Positions 45,635 through 56,209 of a stretch of DNA of 64,000 nucleotides are shown here, in pieces. The position numbers and the translations under genes were made by a program. The notes beneath the pieces were generated by a model. The model saw only the letters and a list, made by a program, of their open reading frames with translations. It had not been told where the DNA came from and did no database searches. The first letter of the stretch is position 1; every line of letters begins with the position of its first letter. Source of the DNA: Spongilla lacustris (Eukaryota > Porifera > Demospongiae > Spongillida > Spongillidae); assembly GCA_949361645.1 (NCBI GenBank), contig OX442417.1, forward strand, positions 1,190,164-1,254,163, read 5' to 3'.

Positions 45635-45867
45635 ATGGTTGTCCCCCCACAAAATGTCCCCCCCCGGACATCTATTCTGTTCATAGGCACCATTGGCACT
45701 GATGGACAAGTACATTTATATGCCTAGCCCTAGGCATATATGTCGGTAGGAGACATCTACATGTATGCCTAGGCATAAATGCCCTACCCTGGGGGAGTCG
45801 TACGACTAAATGTCTGGAGGGACATTTTGCGGGGGAGGGGGGGGGGGGGGGGGGGGGGGACATCCAT
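45635..45867. mobile_element. Foldback element with ATGTCCCCCC arms
   Basis: The outer ends are ATGGTTGTCCCCCC on the left and, reversed, ATGGATGTCCCCCC on the right. Inside them, CCCCACAAAATGTCCC on the left faces GGGACATTTTGCGGGG on the right. A further inner pair, ATGCCTAGCCCTAGGCAT and the following TGCCTAGGCATAAATGCC, can also fold. A G run of about 22 bases lies inside the right end. No coding capacity. Confidence 0.7.
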
Positions 45868-45930
45868 ACCTACGACACCGGTAATAACAAAACATTATGC
45901 TGACGACTGAAGGACTGAAATACTCGATGC

Positions 45931-46048
45931 ATTAGTCTCGTACCCAGACCCAAATGTACGTAACGATGATTATCGCTGACAGTATAACATTGTACCTGAT
46001 GTTAGATAATCATCGTTACGTACATTTGGGTCTGGGTATGAGACTAAT
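45931..46048. mobile_element. Complete foldback MITE of the TAGTCTCG family
   Basis: 118 bp, almost entirely two inverted arms. The left arm starts ATTAGTCTCGTACCCAGACC and runs on through GTACGTAACGATGATTATC. The right arm is its reverse complement over 44 bases with one difference. GATGCA flanks both sides (left GATGC before ATTAG, right GATGCA after CTAAT) and is a likely target duplication. Other copies or ends: 311, 2163, 25835, 33281, 34957 and 51418. It is a small palindromic MITE with no gene. Confidence 0.85.
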
Positions 46049-46193
46049 GATGCATGTCGAACAGAAATATGAAATATCCTCTGCACGTGAATATTTCATT
46101 ATTGCCTGCCATGCGACTCTGCGAGCTACTGATTATTTTCCACCCCCCCCCCCCCAATGTGAATCGAAGGACATCGGGGGACTTACTTGACGT

Positions 46194-46361
46194 ACCGGTG
46201 TAGGAGTAGTCTCGCAAGCCAGACGTACTCATACCGGTGTAGGAGTAGTCTCGCAAGCCAGACGTACTTAGTCGTCGACTCGTCGTACGCACGAGTGGAC
46301 TGGGGACGAACGAAACGTTCTGGGAAGTACTTCCCAGGTCTCTTTTACTCGTCCCCAGTCC
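46194..46361. mobile_element. Direct repeat plus foldback element
   Basis: A 37-38 bp unit (ACCGGTGTAGGAGTAGTCTC, then GCAAGCCAGACGTACT) occurs twice in tandem at 46194-46268. It is followed by GGACTGGGGACGA (46297-46309) and its exact reverse complement at 46349-46361. Between these arms lies the perfect 16-base palindrome TGGGAAGTACTTCCCA (46321-46336). The TAGTCTCG words in the direct repeat link it loosely to the family at 45931. Confidence 0.7.
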
Positions 46362-46399
46362 GTCATATAGAGACTAGACTACAGTGGCGTATTTAGGGG

Positions 46400-47810
46400 G
46401 AGGCTCAGGGGGCTAAGGCACCCCCCTCCGACCCAAGAATGAATATAATTAAAATAATCTATTAGTGAGTACGCTCATAATTTCCCTTCGCAGGCATATA
46501 CGTACGCTTTAGCGCGGTAATTTAATTCAATTCACTTCTATTTTTATCATCACTATATAAGATTACCGAAAGTCCACTCTGCCCCCACCGAAAAAAAATG
46601 TCTCGTGTTTATCTTCGTAATCATGAGCGCAGCTGCATGAGTGCCGTTCTTTACAATCCTGTTGCCTGGAGTATCAGCTCTTTCCTGAAATGCTAAACAG
46701 GATGTCGGAAGCGTTAACGATTACGAAGATGCGCTAGTTTAAAACACGAGACATTTTTTCGTTGGGACATGTATATACGTAGTTGGATTCCGTTGACTGT
46801 TAGTCGTCTTCCAGCTGAAAAGCGCATTTTAGTTACTACTTCGTCAACCACTTGAAGCCAGGTGCTGATGACATGTGTCATGCACTTTTACAATACATGT
46901 ATAAATGGCTCTAAATTTATCCTTGGCATGGGTACAGTTTCAGAAGTTTGCAGATCTTCCATCAGCAGATTGTACCCACAGTATTTTAAAGCTGCATTGC
47001 TGGCAAATGCCAGAGCGCTTATCACAACATACTCAGCGGATCATTTAGTGCAGAGGCGTAGGAAGGACTTATAAAGTGTAGCGGCTTAGATTACGTAACA
47101 GAAATGGGAGGGGCACAGAGGGGGTGGGTGCGGGAAGGGGCATGGCCCCCTCCCGCCCAGCCAGGGGGCATGGGGGAGCGCTGTAAGCTCCCCCATCGGG
47201 GTCTGGGGCCCCGCCCCAGAAGCTTTGCAATTCGTGCGATTTTTATATTCAAAAGCTATACGAAATTTGATCACTTTTCATGAACTAAACTGTAGTGTAG
47301 GCTTGAATGCAATTATGTGATCAAAATGCTATATATTTCAATCGGCTGACAGAAATGTTCTAAAATTAGCTTCGCGGCTCTGCGATTGAAACTTTTATCA
47401 ATTCATTCCCTACTTCAGTCAAACTGTCTGTATAAGATGGTTGTAACTTGTAGATATATAAAGAAATGAAGAACTATTGTGTCCAACAACAGATGTGCAG
47501 GCGTTCTATTCTGTGTTCCTACTTTGACTGTTCAAAAGCACAAGTTATTGGTTGTGCATGTTGTGACATTTGTTCTAAGAACTGTGAGTGCACTGATTGT
47601 AAATGTAAAAGCTTCCCTGTCCAACTATCTTAATAAATTCATGCTATTGTTGTGACTGTGCCATAGGAGTGATTACGTAGGGACAGCTGCTAAGCCACTT
47701 GTTAACATTGCTGATAATGTGACAGCTGTCATAACAGTGATATCACAAATACATCTGACAAGAAGAGGTGGTGCCAAGGATATTGGGTGCCAATGATGGT
47801 GATTGTACTT
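46400..47810. other. Gene-free stretch
   Basis: No exon is recognised. 47101-47222 holds a GC-rich block (GCCCAGCCAGGGGGCATGGG, GGAGCGCTGTAAGCTCCCCC) shared with the interior of the MITE at 35046-35774, so an old copy of that element lies here without clear ends. Confidence 0.45.
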
Positions 47811-47815
47811 GACCA

Positions 47816-47816
<1 letters not shown>

Positions 47817-47895
<79 letters not shown>
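47817..47895 (+). repeat. (TG)n microsatellite, about 39 units
   Basis: 79 bases of uninterrupted TG, then an imperfect tail to about 47920. It lies 90 bp beyond the stop codon of the DUF6589-type gene. His/Thr-rich minus-strand frames through it are not genes. Confidence 0.95.
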
Positions 47896-47899
<4 letters not shown>

Positions 47900-47983
47900 C
47901 CGTGTGTGTCTGTGTGTAGGAAATAAGTTTAGAAGTACTGGTAATATGCAATAAAGGAAATTATATGCAAGTAAAACCATTTA

Positions 47984-50900
47984 CTAAATGTGGTCTTCTT
48001 TTAAACAGATACGTAGTTGCCGCATCATCCAGTCTCTAAACTTGTTTATATTGACACAACTGATAATTTGATTGCTCTTCATGGATTTAAAGTTTTGATG
48101 AAATCTTCCTGGCTGCATATGAAAGTTGCCATTTTGTACAAGTTCAGTGACAAGTTTGCTTAGGTCTTCTTGTTCAGAGCGTCGTGTGTGTGCCGTTGTT
48201 GCAACTGTTCCTGTCATTGCATCAAAATTGGTAATAATTTCTGAAAGAGGACCCAATGCTTTTCCAACTTTAGATATTGCACTTGGAGTTTTGTTTGCTC
48301 CAAGATGTGAAATAGCATCCTTGCATAGCCGGTTCAAATGTTCCATATGGAGATCAGCAGAAATATTGCACCCTGTTTTCCCATGTACATTAACAAATCG
48401 TCCCCAAAGCATTTGAGCAGCATACCGAGAAGGCAGTATGTAGTAGTATGATGCCAATAACAGTAAGGCTTCAATGCAATAGTTTTTGTGACCTGTTCCA
48501 CGAAATAGAAGAAAGAAGAACTTCCAACATCTAAGAACACGAGGACCATCACCCTCTCGAACTGCATCCTTGAACTCAAGGTAAAGAAGACCCAATGACA
48601 TAACTTCCGTGGCATACTTCAGTACATGATCAGAACCATCATCAGCTCTATATGGATAGCTTATATTAATGAATTTTCTGCATATTGACTTCACTAGTGA
48701 ATCAAGAGCAGCCTGCTGATCTGAAGGAAGTGTAGAGGATGATAAGTTTGTCATAAAGTCTGATGCATTGCTAACACCAACGGAATGCAGTGCTGCTGCA
48801 ATTACATGACTTGATGTTACCAGCTCCAAAAAGTCCTCACATGCATTCATGTCCTTCTTGACATCCTTAGTAACATTTCTTCTGTTGATGAGGATCTGAA
48901 GTTGGTAAAGAGTACCTACATCCAGAGTTGAGGATGCTTTGTACAAATGTGACCATATAACCTGCACGATGAATTGAATTGGAACACATACACTGATGTA
49001 ATTTAAATGAAGTAAATGAACCCACGTCACCTGCATAAAACACATTTTTGTGTGCCAGTCTTCCACAACAGGAATGAATGCATCCAGTCTCATTCTACCA
49101 TTATCAGAGTTTCTGCGGATACTCTGGCTGCCTCGCACTCTAGCTGCAGTCACCTGGTCACCACCAATCAGTATTTGACAAAAGTGATCTATCTCTATGT
49201 CTGTAACTTCTGGTTCTCCACTTGGGTCTTCAGCCGGGTCCTCAAACTGTTGAATTGTTCTGATTGAAGGAACATACTTGTGTAACCCATCGAGAATATC
49301 CATCATGTCATCCAACTTATTCTCATTCTTTAATAATACTCCCAGTGGGACCTTAATAAGAAGGTAAGATAAAGTAATAAGAATATGGTAAGAACAAGAT
49401 TGTTTTTAATATTAAGGCATACCACTTCAGACTTCTTTGACATAGCAACAGAGTATGGGTGAGGAATATGCTGTAGCACCATGGAAGACAGATGGCTAAT
49501 CCCAGGAATGTGCTTTACTAGTATTCTCATCATCAGTGTACAGAAGTTCGTTTCCAAGGTTTGACAGTCTTCAGGTGATGGTAAAAAAATGTTAAGGTCC
49601 ATATCTTTGGAAGTTACAAGTGGCACTTCTGTTGATAAGTCACTGACATCCACTCTATCCCTCACTGCATATGAATGAAAGTAATGTAAAGAAGTGGTCT
49701 GATGATTATGCCGCATATCTCGAGGTCTGACTGTCTTGTCTATGTTGTCCCCAACTATGCGAAAACCACACCATCCAATGGTGGGATACCTTTCATCCTC
49801 AGATGCAGATACTGTATCTGAAGAAGGTTGATCTGACACACTTTTCTCAGAGCCAGAAAGTGTACATTCATCTGCACAATAAACATCTGTCATTACATTA
49901 ACTATAGCCTAATGTCTACCTGAATTTCTTTCTGACGAAGGTGAGTGAACAGGATGAGATGGGATAGGACTACTTCCTTGAAACAGTTCACCTCCTATAA
50001 TATGTGAATAGATGAAAACATAGATTTCTGTGAAATGGTACTGATCATTCATCAACTTTAAGCTTACCATTAGGTGATTCCAACTGCATGCTGAGCGGAG
50101 ACATATTTGGACGTTTTGGTGAATTTGTCTCCGATGAATCATCTAGTGAACTAGAATCTGAACAAGGTGACACAGTAACTTCAAGTGGCGGCTGAGGGAA
50201 AGGGACATCAGATTCACTTCCATACTCAGATTAGTTATCTAGTCCTTCAAACTGCATTCGAGCAACTGAACCCTATAAAAAGTCAGCATTAAAAGACCAT
50301 ATAAATAGCACACAAATAGTAACCTGATTTGTTGAAATGGTGGATTTAAGGCTGTTCACCCAATCCAGAACACATTGGTCATGGTTTTCTCCCATCTGGT
50401 CTATGATACGCCTTGTCATGAAAGTTGACAAACAGATTCCTAGCTTCTGCAGCCTGTTGTACACCTATAAATAACCATTAAGAAATGCAATTTGACCTGT
50501 ATTAGTGATAACAAGCTCACCTGCTTTGCAGCATGCCCTAAATACAAAACAATGGACACATAACTTTGCACAGATGTACAGCGCTTATGTGTTGCAGCAA
50601 GCATTGCGGCACACATGACCATGATGAACTTCTTCCTAGTGCTGCTTTGAGGAATGCAGGACTGAAGTAACTCAACCAGTGTCGGGGCTTTGTTTTTCAT
50701 TGTGTAGTATAAGCCATCCCATGAGAAATTCTTTAACGAGTTCACATCTTTCTTCATAAAATCTGGACTAGCCAACAGAGCTGTCATCTCAGCTCGCAAC
50801 ATCCTACACAGTTCTTGAAGCATGGATTGTTTCAATGTTTGGTCGTGAGAAGCATGCCTCATCAATGCATTGCTAGAATTGCGGCCTAAAGACTTTCCAA

Positions 50901-51340
50901 GAGCTTCTTTGGAAGGAGACAAGGTGTAAGTCTTTTTGTAGCCTGCCTCCGCCGTAACAACCTATAACAGGACAACATAAAACATGCGTACAGCATAAAT
51001 GAGATAAACGATTAAAACTAACCACTTTAACTGCAGCAGCGTGCTCAGTTGGCGTAGCTCTTCTTTTTGTACCGCTGCTCTCAAGCGCGCTGGGATCATT
51101 GGCTCGTCCTGAAAGCTTCGCAAGGAGTACACTCTCCAAAGATGAGCACTTTTCAACAGTACGATAGCACGTCAAACACACATAGCCTAAATCCACCAAT
51201 TTTTTGATGCAGCAATTCGTTGACAACGATCCAAGCTTCTTTCTTTTCTTTCGTTGTAGAACAGGGGTTGAGCATACTTTGCAGCGGTTCATCGTAATTA
51301 AGTTGAGTGCTTCCAAATTAATTTGTGTAATCACGGACAT
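47984..51340 (-). CDS. DUF6589-type protein, 8-exon model with one internal stop
   Basis: Exons on minus: 51340-51023, 50961-50521, 50464-50324, 50272-50068, 49994-49920, 49871-49423, 49351-49031, 48961-47984. All joints have GT..AG ends and matching phases, giving 975 codons. Exon 1 has paired Cys (C20-x2-C23, C55-x2-C58), a likely zinc ribbon; Met17 is an alternative start. The core, from VGDNIDKTVRPRDMRH and LHYFHSYAVRDR through GGDQVTAARVRGSQSI, EDWHTKMCFMQ, MNACEDF, FKDAVREGDG and MEHLNRLCKDAISHLGANKT, matches DUF6589-type proteins, multi-copy in marine invertebrates and of unknown function. Some may be transposon-derived. Exon 4 has an in-frame TAA at 50231-50233; otherwise the frame is intact. 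Broken paralogues lie at 3945-7885 and 11520. Confidence 0.75.
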
Positions 51341-51417
51341 TACGTATATCTAAATTTAGATGTAAACTTCCGTCCTCAAAAATCAGAGACGCTGGAACAA
51401 AAATGTTTGACGATATT

Positions 51418-51493
51418 CCCAGACCCACCTGTCGTAGTGTTTATACTGTAAGCGATACACGCTTACGTCATGGTGGGTCTGGGTACGAGACTA
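51418..51493. mobile_element. TAGTCTCG foldback family, copy near the DUF6589-type gene start
   Basis: The left arm is CCCAGACCCACCTGTCGTAG and the right arm ends GGTGGGTCTGGGTACGAGACTA, with the family core TATACTGTAAGCGATACACG between. The left outer bases are missing. It lies 78 bp upstream of the annotated start, so it may be part of the 5' region. Confidence 0.7.
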
Positions 51494-51567
51494 TTCTCCA
51501 TGACGGTGCACAACGCAGTGGAGGTAGAATTATTCAATCAGTGACGTCACCTACCCTCCATCTGTTC

Positions 51568-51805
51568 CAGCAGTGAGGGTGGAGAAGTGATGGTGACCTT
51601 ATCAGAGGTCAACCTAGAGAAAGACCTGGTCATCCTCATCAAACATAGGAAACCACACAGCCCCACAGCACTGGTGGAGGGAGGGGTAAGTAACAAAAAA
51701 GCGCACCAGCTGTCATGGTTACCTTCAACCCACAGTTCCCAGCTGTGGAGGCAGCTGGAGAGTTCCTCTTCCTGGTCATTGAGCTTAAAGCACCAGCTCA
51801 CTATG
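51568..51805 (+). pseudogene. VWA-domain protein fragment, copy 1
   Basis: The frame gives GGEVMVTLSEVNLEKDLVIL and ends at GG|GTAAGT (51687). After an intron-like gap, AVMVTFNPQFPAVEAAGEFL follows with FLV. Strand pattern and the GEFLFLV end fit the start of a von Willebrand A domain in VWA5A-like proteins, just before the MIDAS motif. The MIDAS DxSxS is missing: the frame runs on into ELKAPAHYEVLQSP. It is a truncated copy. The assignment is by pattern and not certain. Confidence 0.4.
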
Positions 51806-51879
51806 AGGTACTCCAGAGCCCAACGCCATAGACCCCCAGTCTGAATATTATTCTTAACCCCCCCCCCTCCCCTCCCTTT

Positions 51880-52640
51880 GCAGAAATCCTGGATCCACCC
51901 CATCACAATATCACCATGGAATGGAACGGTGCCCAAGGTGTGGACCAAGCTGGAGCACAAGTTCAGACTGGCCAGGATCCAATTATTATACACATGTATG
52001 TTACCATGGAAACTGGTAGTGTTGTATGGTTTATTTGCCATGGTGCTTCTTGTGTGCAGCAGTCCTGGGGCTTCCAGACTGCACATAAGTACTGTACTCT
52101 GCTGTATCACAGTGGCACAGTACATGCCATGGTCTCTGCACTATTTAATTACACAACTAAAAGAATATAGGTGCATGTATCAATTCAATTAGCTGAGCAA
52201 TTGGGTGGTAGTCAAGTGGACTTCAAAACGATCATGAGCTAGGCAACCTGTACAACGTAATTTACAACGGTTACCACAAGTGGCCCTGGCTGCACTATAG
52301 CTGTTTTATATTACATGCGCAGAGGCAAGGTCTCGAAACAAACTAACCTGGTTAACAGTTTTTGGGGGTTTTCTACACAAAAAGCATTGACTTCTGGGGG
52401 CCCACCCAAGACCCCGCTGGGGAGCTATCCATACTTACGGCGCTCACCCATACCCCCATAGCTTGGTGGGAGGTGTCCCCCCCTCCAGCACCCTCCCCGG
52501 GGAGGTGGGGGACCACCTTTGTTGGCCACTGCACTTAATATTCCCTTTCTACACCACTTCACAACTGTAGCCTGTTTGGTTGCCATTTCTCACCTTCCAA
52601 CACTAAGTCACTTTCTTGGGTGAGAAATATTTAGGTACAT
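51880..52640 (+). repeat. R2 repeat, copy 1
   Basis: It begins AATCCTGGATCCACCCCATC and includes GGAATGGAACGGTGCCCAAG, AGCTGGAGCACAAGTTCAGA, GGTGCTTCTTGTGTG and, at 52566, GCCTGTTTGGTTGCCATTTC. Related sequence lies at 55616-55850 and 60510-60740. A C run precedes it. The unit has open frames, but none has a recognisable domain. 52370-52530 holds an inverted GC-rich block of the 35046 MITE type. Confidence 0.6.
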
Positions 52641-52644
52641 GTAC

Positions 52645-53250
52645 ATGTATGTGCCAGTCGGTCTCCCATACACTGTATGTACTGTAGACTTGCAAACACA
52701 CATGGCCACACCCACACACACAGAGTGCATTTGTTGTGTTAGTTATTAAATAATAGGATGAACTACTTAATAACCTATATGTTCAGGAAGTAGTTAGTGC
52801 CTCAGTTTATAAACAAATCCAATGGATTAGTTACATGTATAGGAGATATTTGCAACAAGCGTTATGAAGGGGTCCATTGTTTAACCTCTTCATCCCTCCC
52901 CATCCACCACCTCCTACCTTACCTCTACTTCCTCCTCCTTCCCAGTCTCATAGTGGTGGGAGTGGATGGTCTCTTCAGTGGCCTCCTACCCAGACTCAGA
53001 AGGTCAGACGAGTTCATCACAGCATCACCTCACCACAATCCACACAATTACATCATCACCACACCCTCAGGGGTGGGTGCAGTGTGGAGTGTGGTGAGAA
53101 TATGTGCTAGGGAGGGTGGGGTGGTGATGGTAGGGTGTTTGGGGAGGGGGTGGTTTGGATTGCAACAACACACCTCCACCTCACAACACCCCTTATGACC
53201 TCATCATACCATCACCTCAACACACCTTGTCACCTCATCACCATTACATC
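52645..53250. other. Unassigned stretch
   Basis: No gene is recognised. Two overlapping plus-strand frames of 77-133 codons run through CATCACCTCACCACAATCC-type low complexity. The piece LIVVGVDGLFSGLLPRLRRS at about 52942 looks protein-like but has no context. Confidence 0.35.
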
Positions 53251-53257
53251 ATCATCA

Positions 53258-53400
53258 CCTCGGTTGGGAGCAAACCCAACCGAGGTACATGCCTGCAGGG
53301 TCTAGCGACCCGCTGCATGGCGCCCGTACAGAGCGAAGCAATCGGTCTAGGTGTGGATGTAAAGCGTGCCAACAGACCAGGTGTAAATTGGTTGTAACAC
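53258..53400. other. Block of strong hairpins, structured-RNA-like
   Basis: CCTCGGTTGGG (53258-53268), loop AGCAAA, then the exact complement CCCAACCGAGG (53275-53285). This is followed by a second stem around TGCAGGGTC and GACCCGCTGCA (53292-53315). The following CAATCGGTCTAGGTGTGG and ACAGACCAGGTGTAAATTGG are also rich in pairing. The block interrupts CATCAC-type simple sequence and has sharper composition than its surroundings. It could be a SINE head, a small RNA gene or a foldback fragment. No A/B boxes of Pol III genes were identified with confidence. Confidence 0.35.
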
Positions 53401-53424
53401 ATCGGTGATGTCACCTACCCACCC

Positions 53425-53645
53425 CATGCAGAAGCGAGGGTGGAGAGGTGATGGTGACCTTATCAGAGGTCAACCTTAAGAAAGACCTGGTCATCCTCAT
53501 CAAACATAGGGAACCACACAGCCCCACAGCACTGATGGAGGGAGGGGTGCAGTCAGATCATATGGTCAGATGGTATAGAGAAGGGTTATTAACCAGCTGT
53601 CATTGTTACCTTCTACCCACAGTTACAGTGGTGGTTAAGGGAGGC
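53425..53645 (+). pseudogene. VWA-domain protein fragment, copy 2
   Basis: It repeats the first frame of 51568 (EGGEVMVTLSEVNLKKDLVI, then REPHSPTALMEGG) at over 90 percent identity by eye, then AVIVTFYPQ in another frame. The donor GTAAGT of copy 1 reads GTGCAGT here. It stops at 53640. Confidence 0.4.
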
Positions 53646-53962
53646 TGAACTGGAAAAACAAGTGCCCTTCATATCAAAGATACTCACTAGTACTAGAGTT
53701 TTTTATTATTTTGTTTAACTTTTGAATACGAAATTAGTCATGTGACATCGCGTCACTTGGATCTAATTATTACAACGGCTTAAATTATAAACTATTATTC
53801 GTGTTTTAGAAATTAATGGTGCCGTTAGTGGATGCTCTTACAAGCGTAACAAAGCCTGATTCCTTTACGCAGTGATGTTCTACTTAATCTTGTGAGCTTT
53901 GGGATGAGCTTCTCATGTCATAGCGTACGTGTGTTCATAGTGCTGAGCCCTCGCTATACCCA

Positions 53963-54607
53963 CAGGGGCGGATACAGGAAATCTGGAAGGGGGGGGGTCC
54001 GACATAGGGGGAGGGTGCGGGCGGGGGATGTGCCCCCTCCCGCGCGAAGCGCGGAAGCTTTCGGGGGTCCCGCTCTTAGCGACACAGACTATCTATCAAT
54101 ACTTCTAAGCCTTAAACTGGGGCGAAAGACTAAAAAATGGCGGCAAATAATGGTTGGGGGGGGGGGGGGGGGGGGGAACAGAACGTATTTATCCGCATTT
54201 CACATTTGATTGAACTAATGGTTGTTGTCCGTTTTGGACTCGATACAAGAAGTGGCCTGTGTGATAACTGGTCAGTGGGACTATAGAAGACCCATAAACT
54301 TAAAAGTACAGTAGTTTATGGTGAATACCGAGATAACGCGATCGGGCGGGTGCGTGATTCCTGTACGCGTAGGCCTAAATCTTTTAGCGCATTACATAAT
54401 TACCTTTTGCTTTCTTGGAAAAGTAACTCAAGATACTTGCCGAATGAGGTGAGTGAACAGATTGCTTGCCATCTGGATGATACGCTATATCACGTGGGAT
54501 GTTGTTAATTGAATTCATTAATAGTATTGTTGATACTTAATTTTATTCATCATCGGGTCTGAGGGGGCACACCACCGACCCCCCCCCCCCCCCCGTATCC
54601 GCCACTG
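53963..54607. mobile_element. MITE with CAGTGGCGGATAC termini and G/C tracts (hAT-like)
   Basis: The left end reads CAGGGGCGGATACAGG and the right end, reversed, CAGTGGCGGATACGGG, each followed inward by a G run. The flanks share only ACCCA, so a clean 8-bp target duplication is not seen. The interior has GGGTGCGGGCGGGG next to the left end and another G run at 54157-54176. No transposase. It is the same general type as 35046-35774. Confidence 0.7.
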
Positions 54608-54852
54608 ACCCATACGTATTAACTTTTCCTGTTAGACTTAACCTTTGCATGCGCTAGCTGACTAAGCTGAGGCAACGTAATTGTCTCCCCTCTCACTGTC
54701 ACGGTACCAGCTAAAGTGACGCGAAGCACTAGGCCTAGGCCTATAGCCGCGGTATGTTTTTAAATAAGCAGACTGTGGCTCAGGGTGATTCAGAATACAG
54801 GCAAACCGTACTGATTCTTGTGATATTACGTCCTCCAACTCCTGGCAGCACA

Positions 54853-54942
54853 CGCACATATATAGATACACACACACACACACACGCACGCACAAACACA
54901 GTGAGTGTAACACACACACATACACACGCATACGCACACGTA

Positions 54943-54979
<37 letters not shown>

Positions 54980-55015
54980 ACGCATACGCACACGTACAAA
55001 CACACACACGCACAC
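54853..55015 (+). repeat. Imperfect (CA)n microsatellite with a duplicated block
   Basis: CA runs are broken by GCATACGCACACGTACAAAC blocks that occur twice (54928 and 54980). Long frames on both strands (Cys/Val-rich on minus, Thr/His-rich on plus) are created by the repeat and are not genes. Confidence 0.9.
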
Positions 55016-55504
55016 TGACAGTGCGCGCAGGTGGAGGGTTTCAGTGTTCGTCGCTCTGGTACTGTCCTTGAAGTCGACTGTTTGTGTATGTTCATGGCCC
55101 GTCGTACGTAGCGAGTCGTAAATACGATCGTACTAGGTAAGTCAATAAAACAATAATACAGCAGAATGAACATGTGCCTGGTCAGATCAATATCCAGGGC
55201 CATCATGGGCAGAGTAGTAGTTCTTTAGGACATTTACGTGTAGTATAGTGTAGTGTAGTGTTGTGTAGCCTGAGTTAGTTTTTTGTACTTGTGAGTTGTG
55301 TACGTAATATAATTATACAATAAAATACTGTCTTTTAATTAATAATTGGATCCAAGTGACGCGCTATGACGCAAAACTATGTAAGCTTATATCTTAAAAA
55401 GTAAACATGTTTGAGGCATAAGAATTGGACTATAAGCATATCAGGTAGAGTAATCCATTTAAGAAAATTAAAAAAATTACGAAAAAAGCCAGTTCATCCT
55501 CCCT

Positions 55505-55850
55505 TTAAAGTACCAGCTCAGCTTGAGGTGCTCCAGAGTTACATGAGGGGCATGCCCTCCCCCATTCTGATTATAATTTTTAACCCCCCCCCCCATCCCC
55601 ACCCCCACCCCCGTAGCAGAAATCCTGGATCCACCCCATCACCATATCACCATGGAATGGAACGGTGCCCGAGGTGTGAACACAAGTTCAGACTGGCCTT
55701 GATCCAATGTACTATACACATGTATGTTGCCATGGAATTAGGTGGTGTTATACATGTGTATTGTTTTGTGGCCATGGAGCTTCATGTGTGAAGCAGTCCT
55801 GGGGCTTCCAGGCTGCACATAAGTACTGTACTCTGCATTTAAGAACTACA
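55505..55850 (+). repeat. VWA tail plus R2 repeat, copy 2
   Basis: It starts with GTACCAGCTCAGCTTGAGGT and GCTCCAGAG (matching the end of the VWA-like fragment at 51790), then a C-rich run, then AATCCTGGATCCACCCCATC and GGAATGGAACGGTGCCCGAG of R2. The order is the same as in copy 1, so the VWA fragment and R2 were duplicated together. Confidence 0.6.
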
Positions 55851-55914
55851 TGTACATGTACTATGGCCATCAGGTCATCACAAGCCTCACACAGAAACAG
55901 AGGCTGGATGATAC

Positions 55915-56205
55915 AGGTGCTGGTCACCCTGTTGCCTGGCTACAGTAAGAAGCTCCTCCCACGGGAACAGAGGCACTCCACAATTGAGGGAGAGTGTTTG
56001 GCCATAAGGTTGGCCCACACAGGCATTTAGAGTGTGCCTTTTGGGCAGACCCTTCATGGTCCAGACCTACCACCGGGCACTGGAGTGGCTAGACAGGCTA
56101 CCAGAGAATAGTGCCAAGCTCTCAAGATGGAGTCCAGCTCTGCAGCCCTTCCAAGTGCCACACCGGCCTGGGAATGCCGATTCCTTGTCCAGAGTTTGGA
56201 CACAA
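55915..56205 (+). pseudogene. Ty3/gypsy retrotransposon relic: RNase H end of pol
   Basis: The first frame reads YSKKLLPREQRHSTIEGECL and ends at a stop at 56028. In another frame RPFMVQTYHRALEWLDRL, then LSRWSPALQPFQV and RPGNADSLSRV follow. These are the E and Y/H-containing blocks of the Ty3/gypsy RNase H domain and the linker before integrase. The TDH-type motif has Y for D. Neither reverse transcriptase before it nor integrase after it can be found. At least one frameshift. It is unrelated in position to the gag relic at 2340. Confidence 0.8.
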
Positions 56206-56209
56206 TAGA

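Noticed and set aside
47673..47980. Thr/His-rich minus-strand frames
   Set aside because: They are products of the (TG)n microsatellite.
50231..50233. Selenocysteine or programmed read-through at the internal stop
   Set aside because: The codon is TAA, not TGA, and lies in a variable Ser/Pro-rich exon. Decay or sequence error is simpler.
54662..55206. Cys/Val-rich and Thr/His-rich frames of 77-126 codons
   Set aside because: They come from the (CA)n repeat and its duplicated block; all frames of a CA repeat are open.
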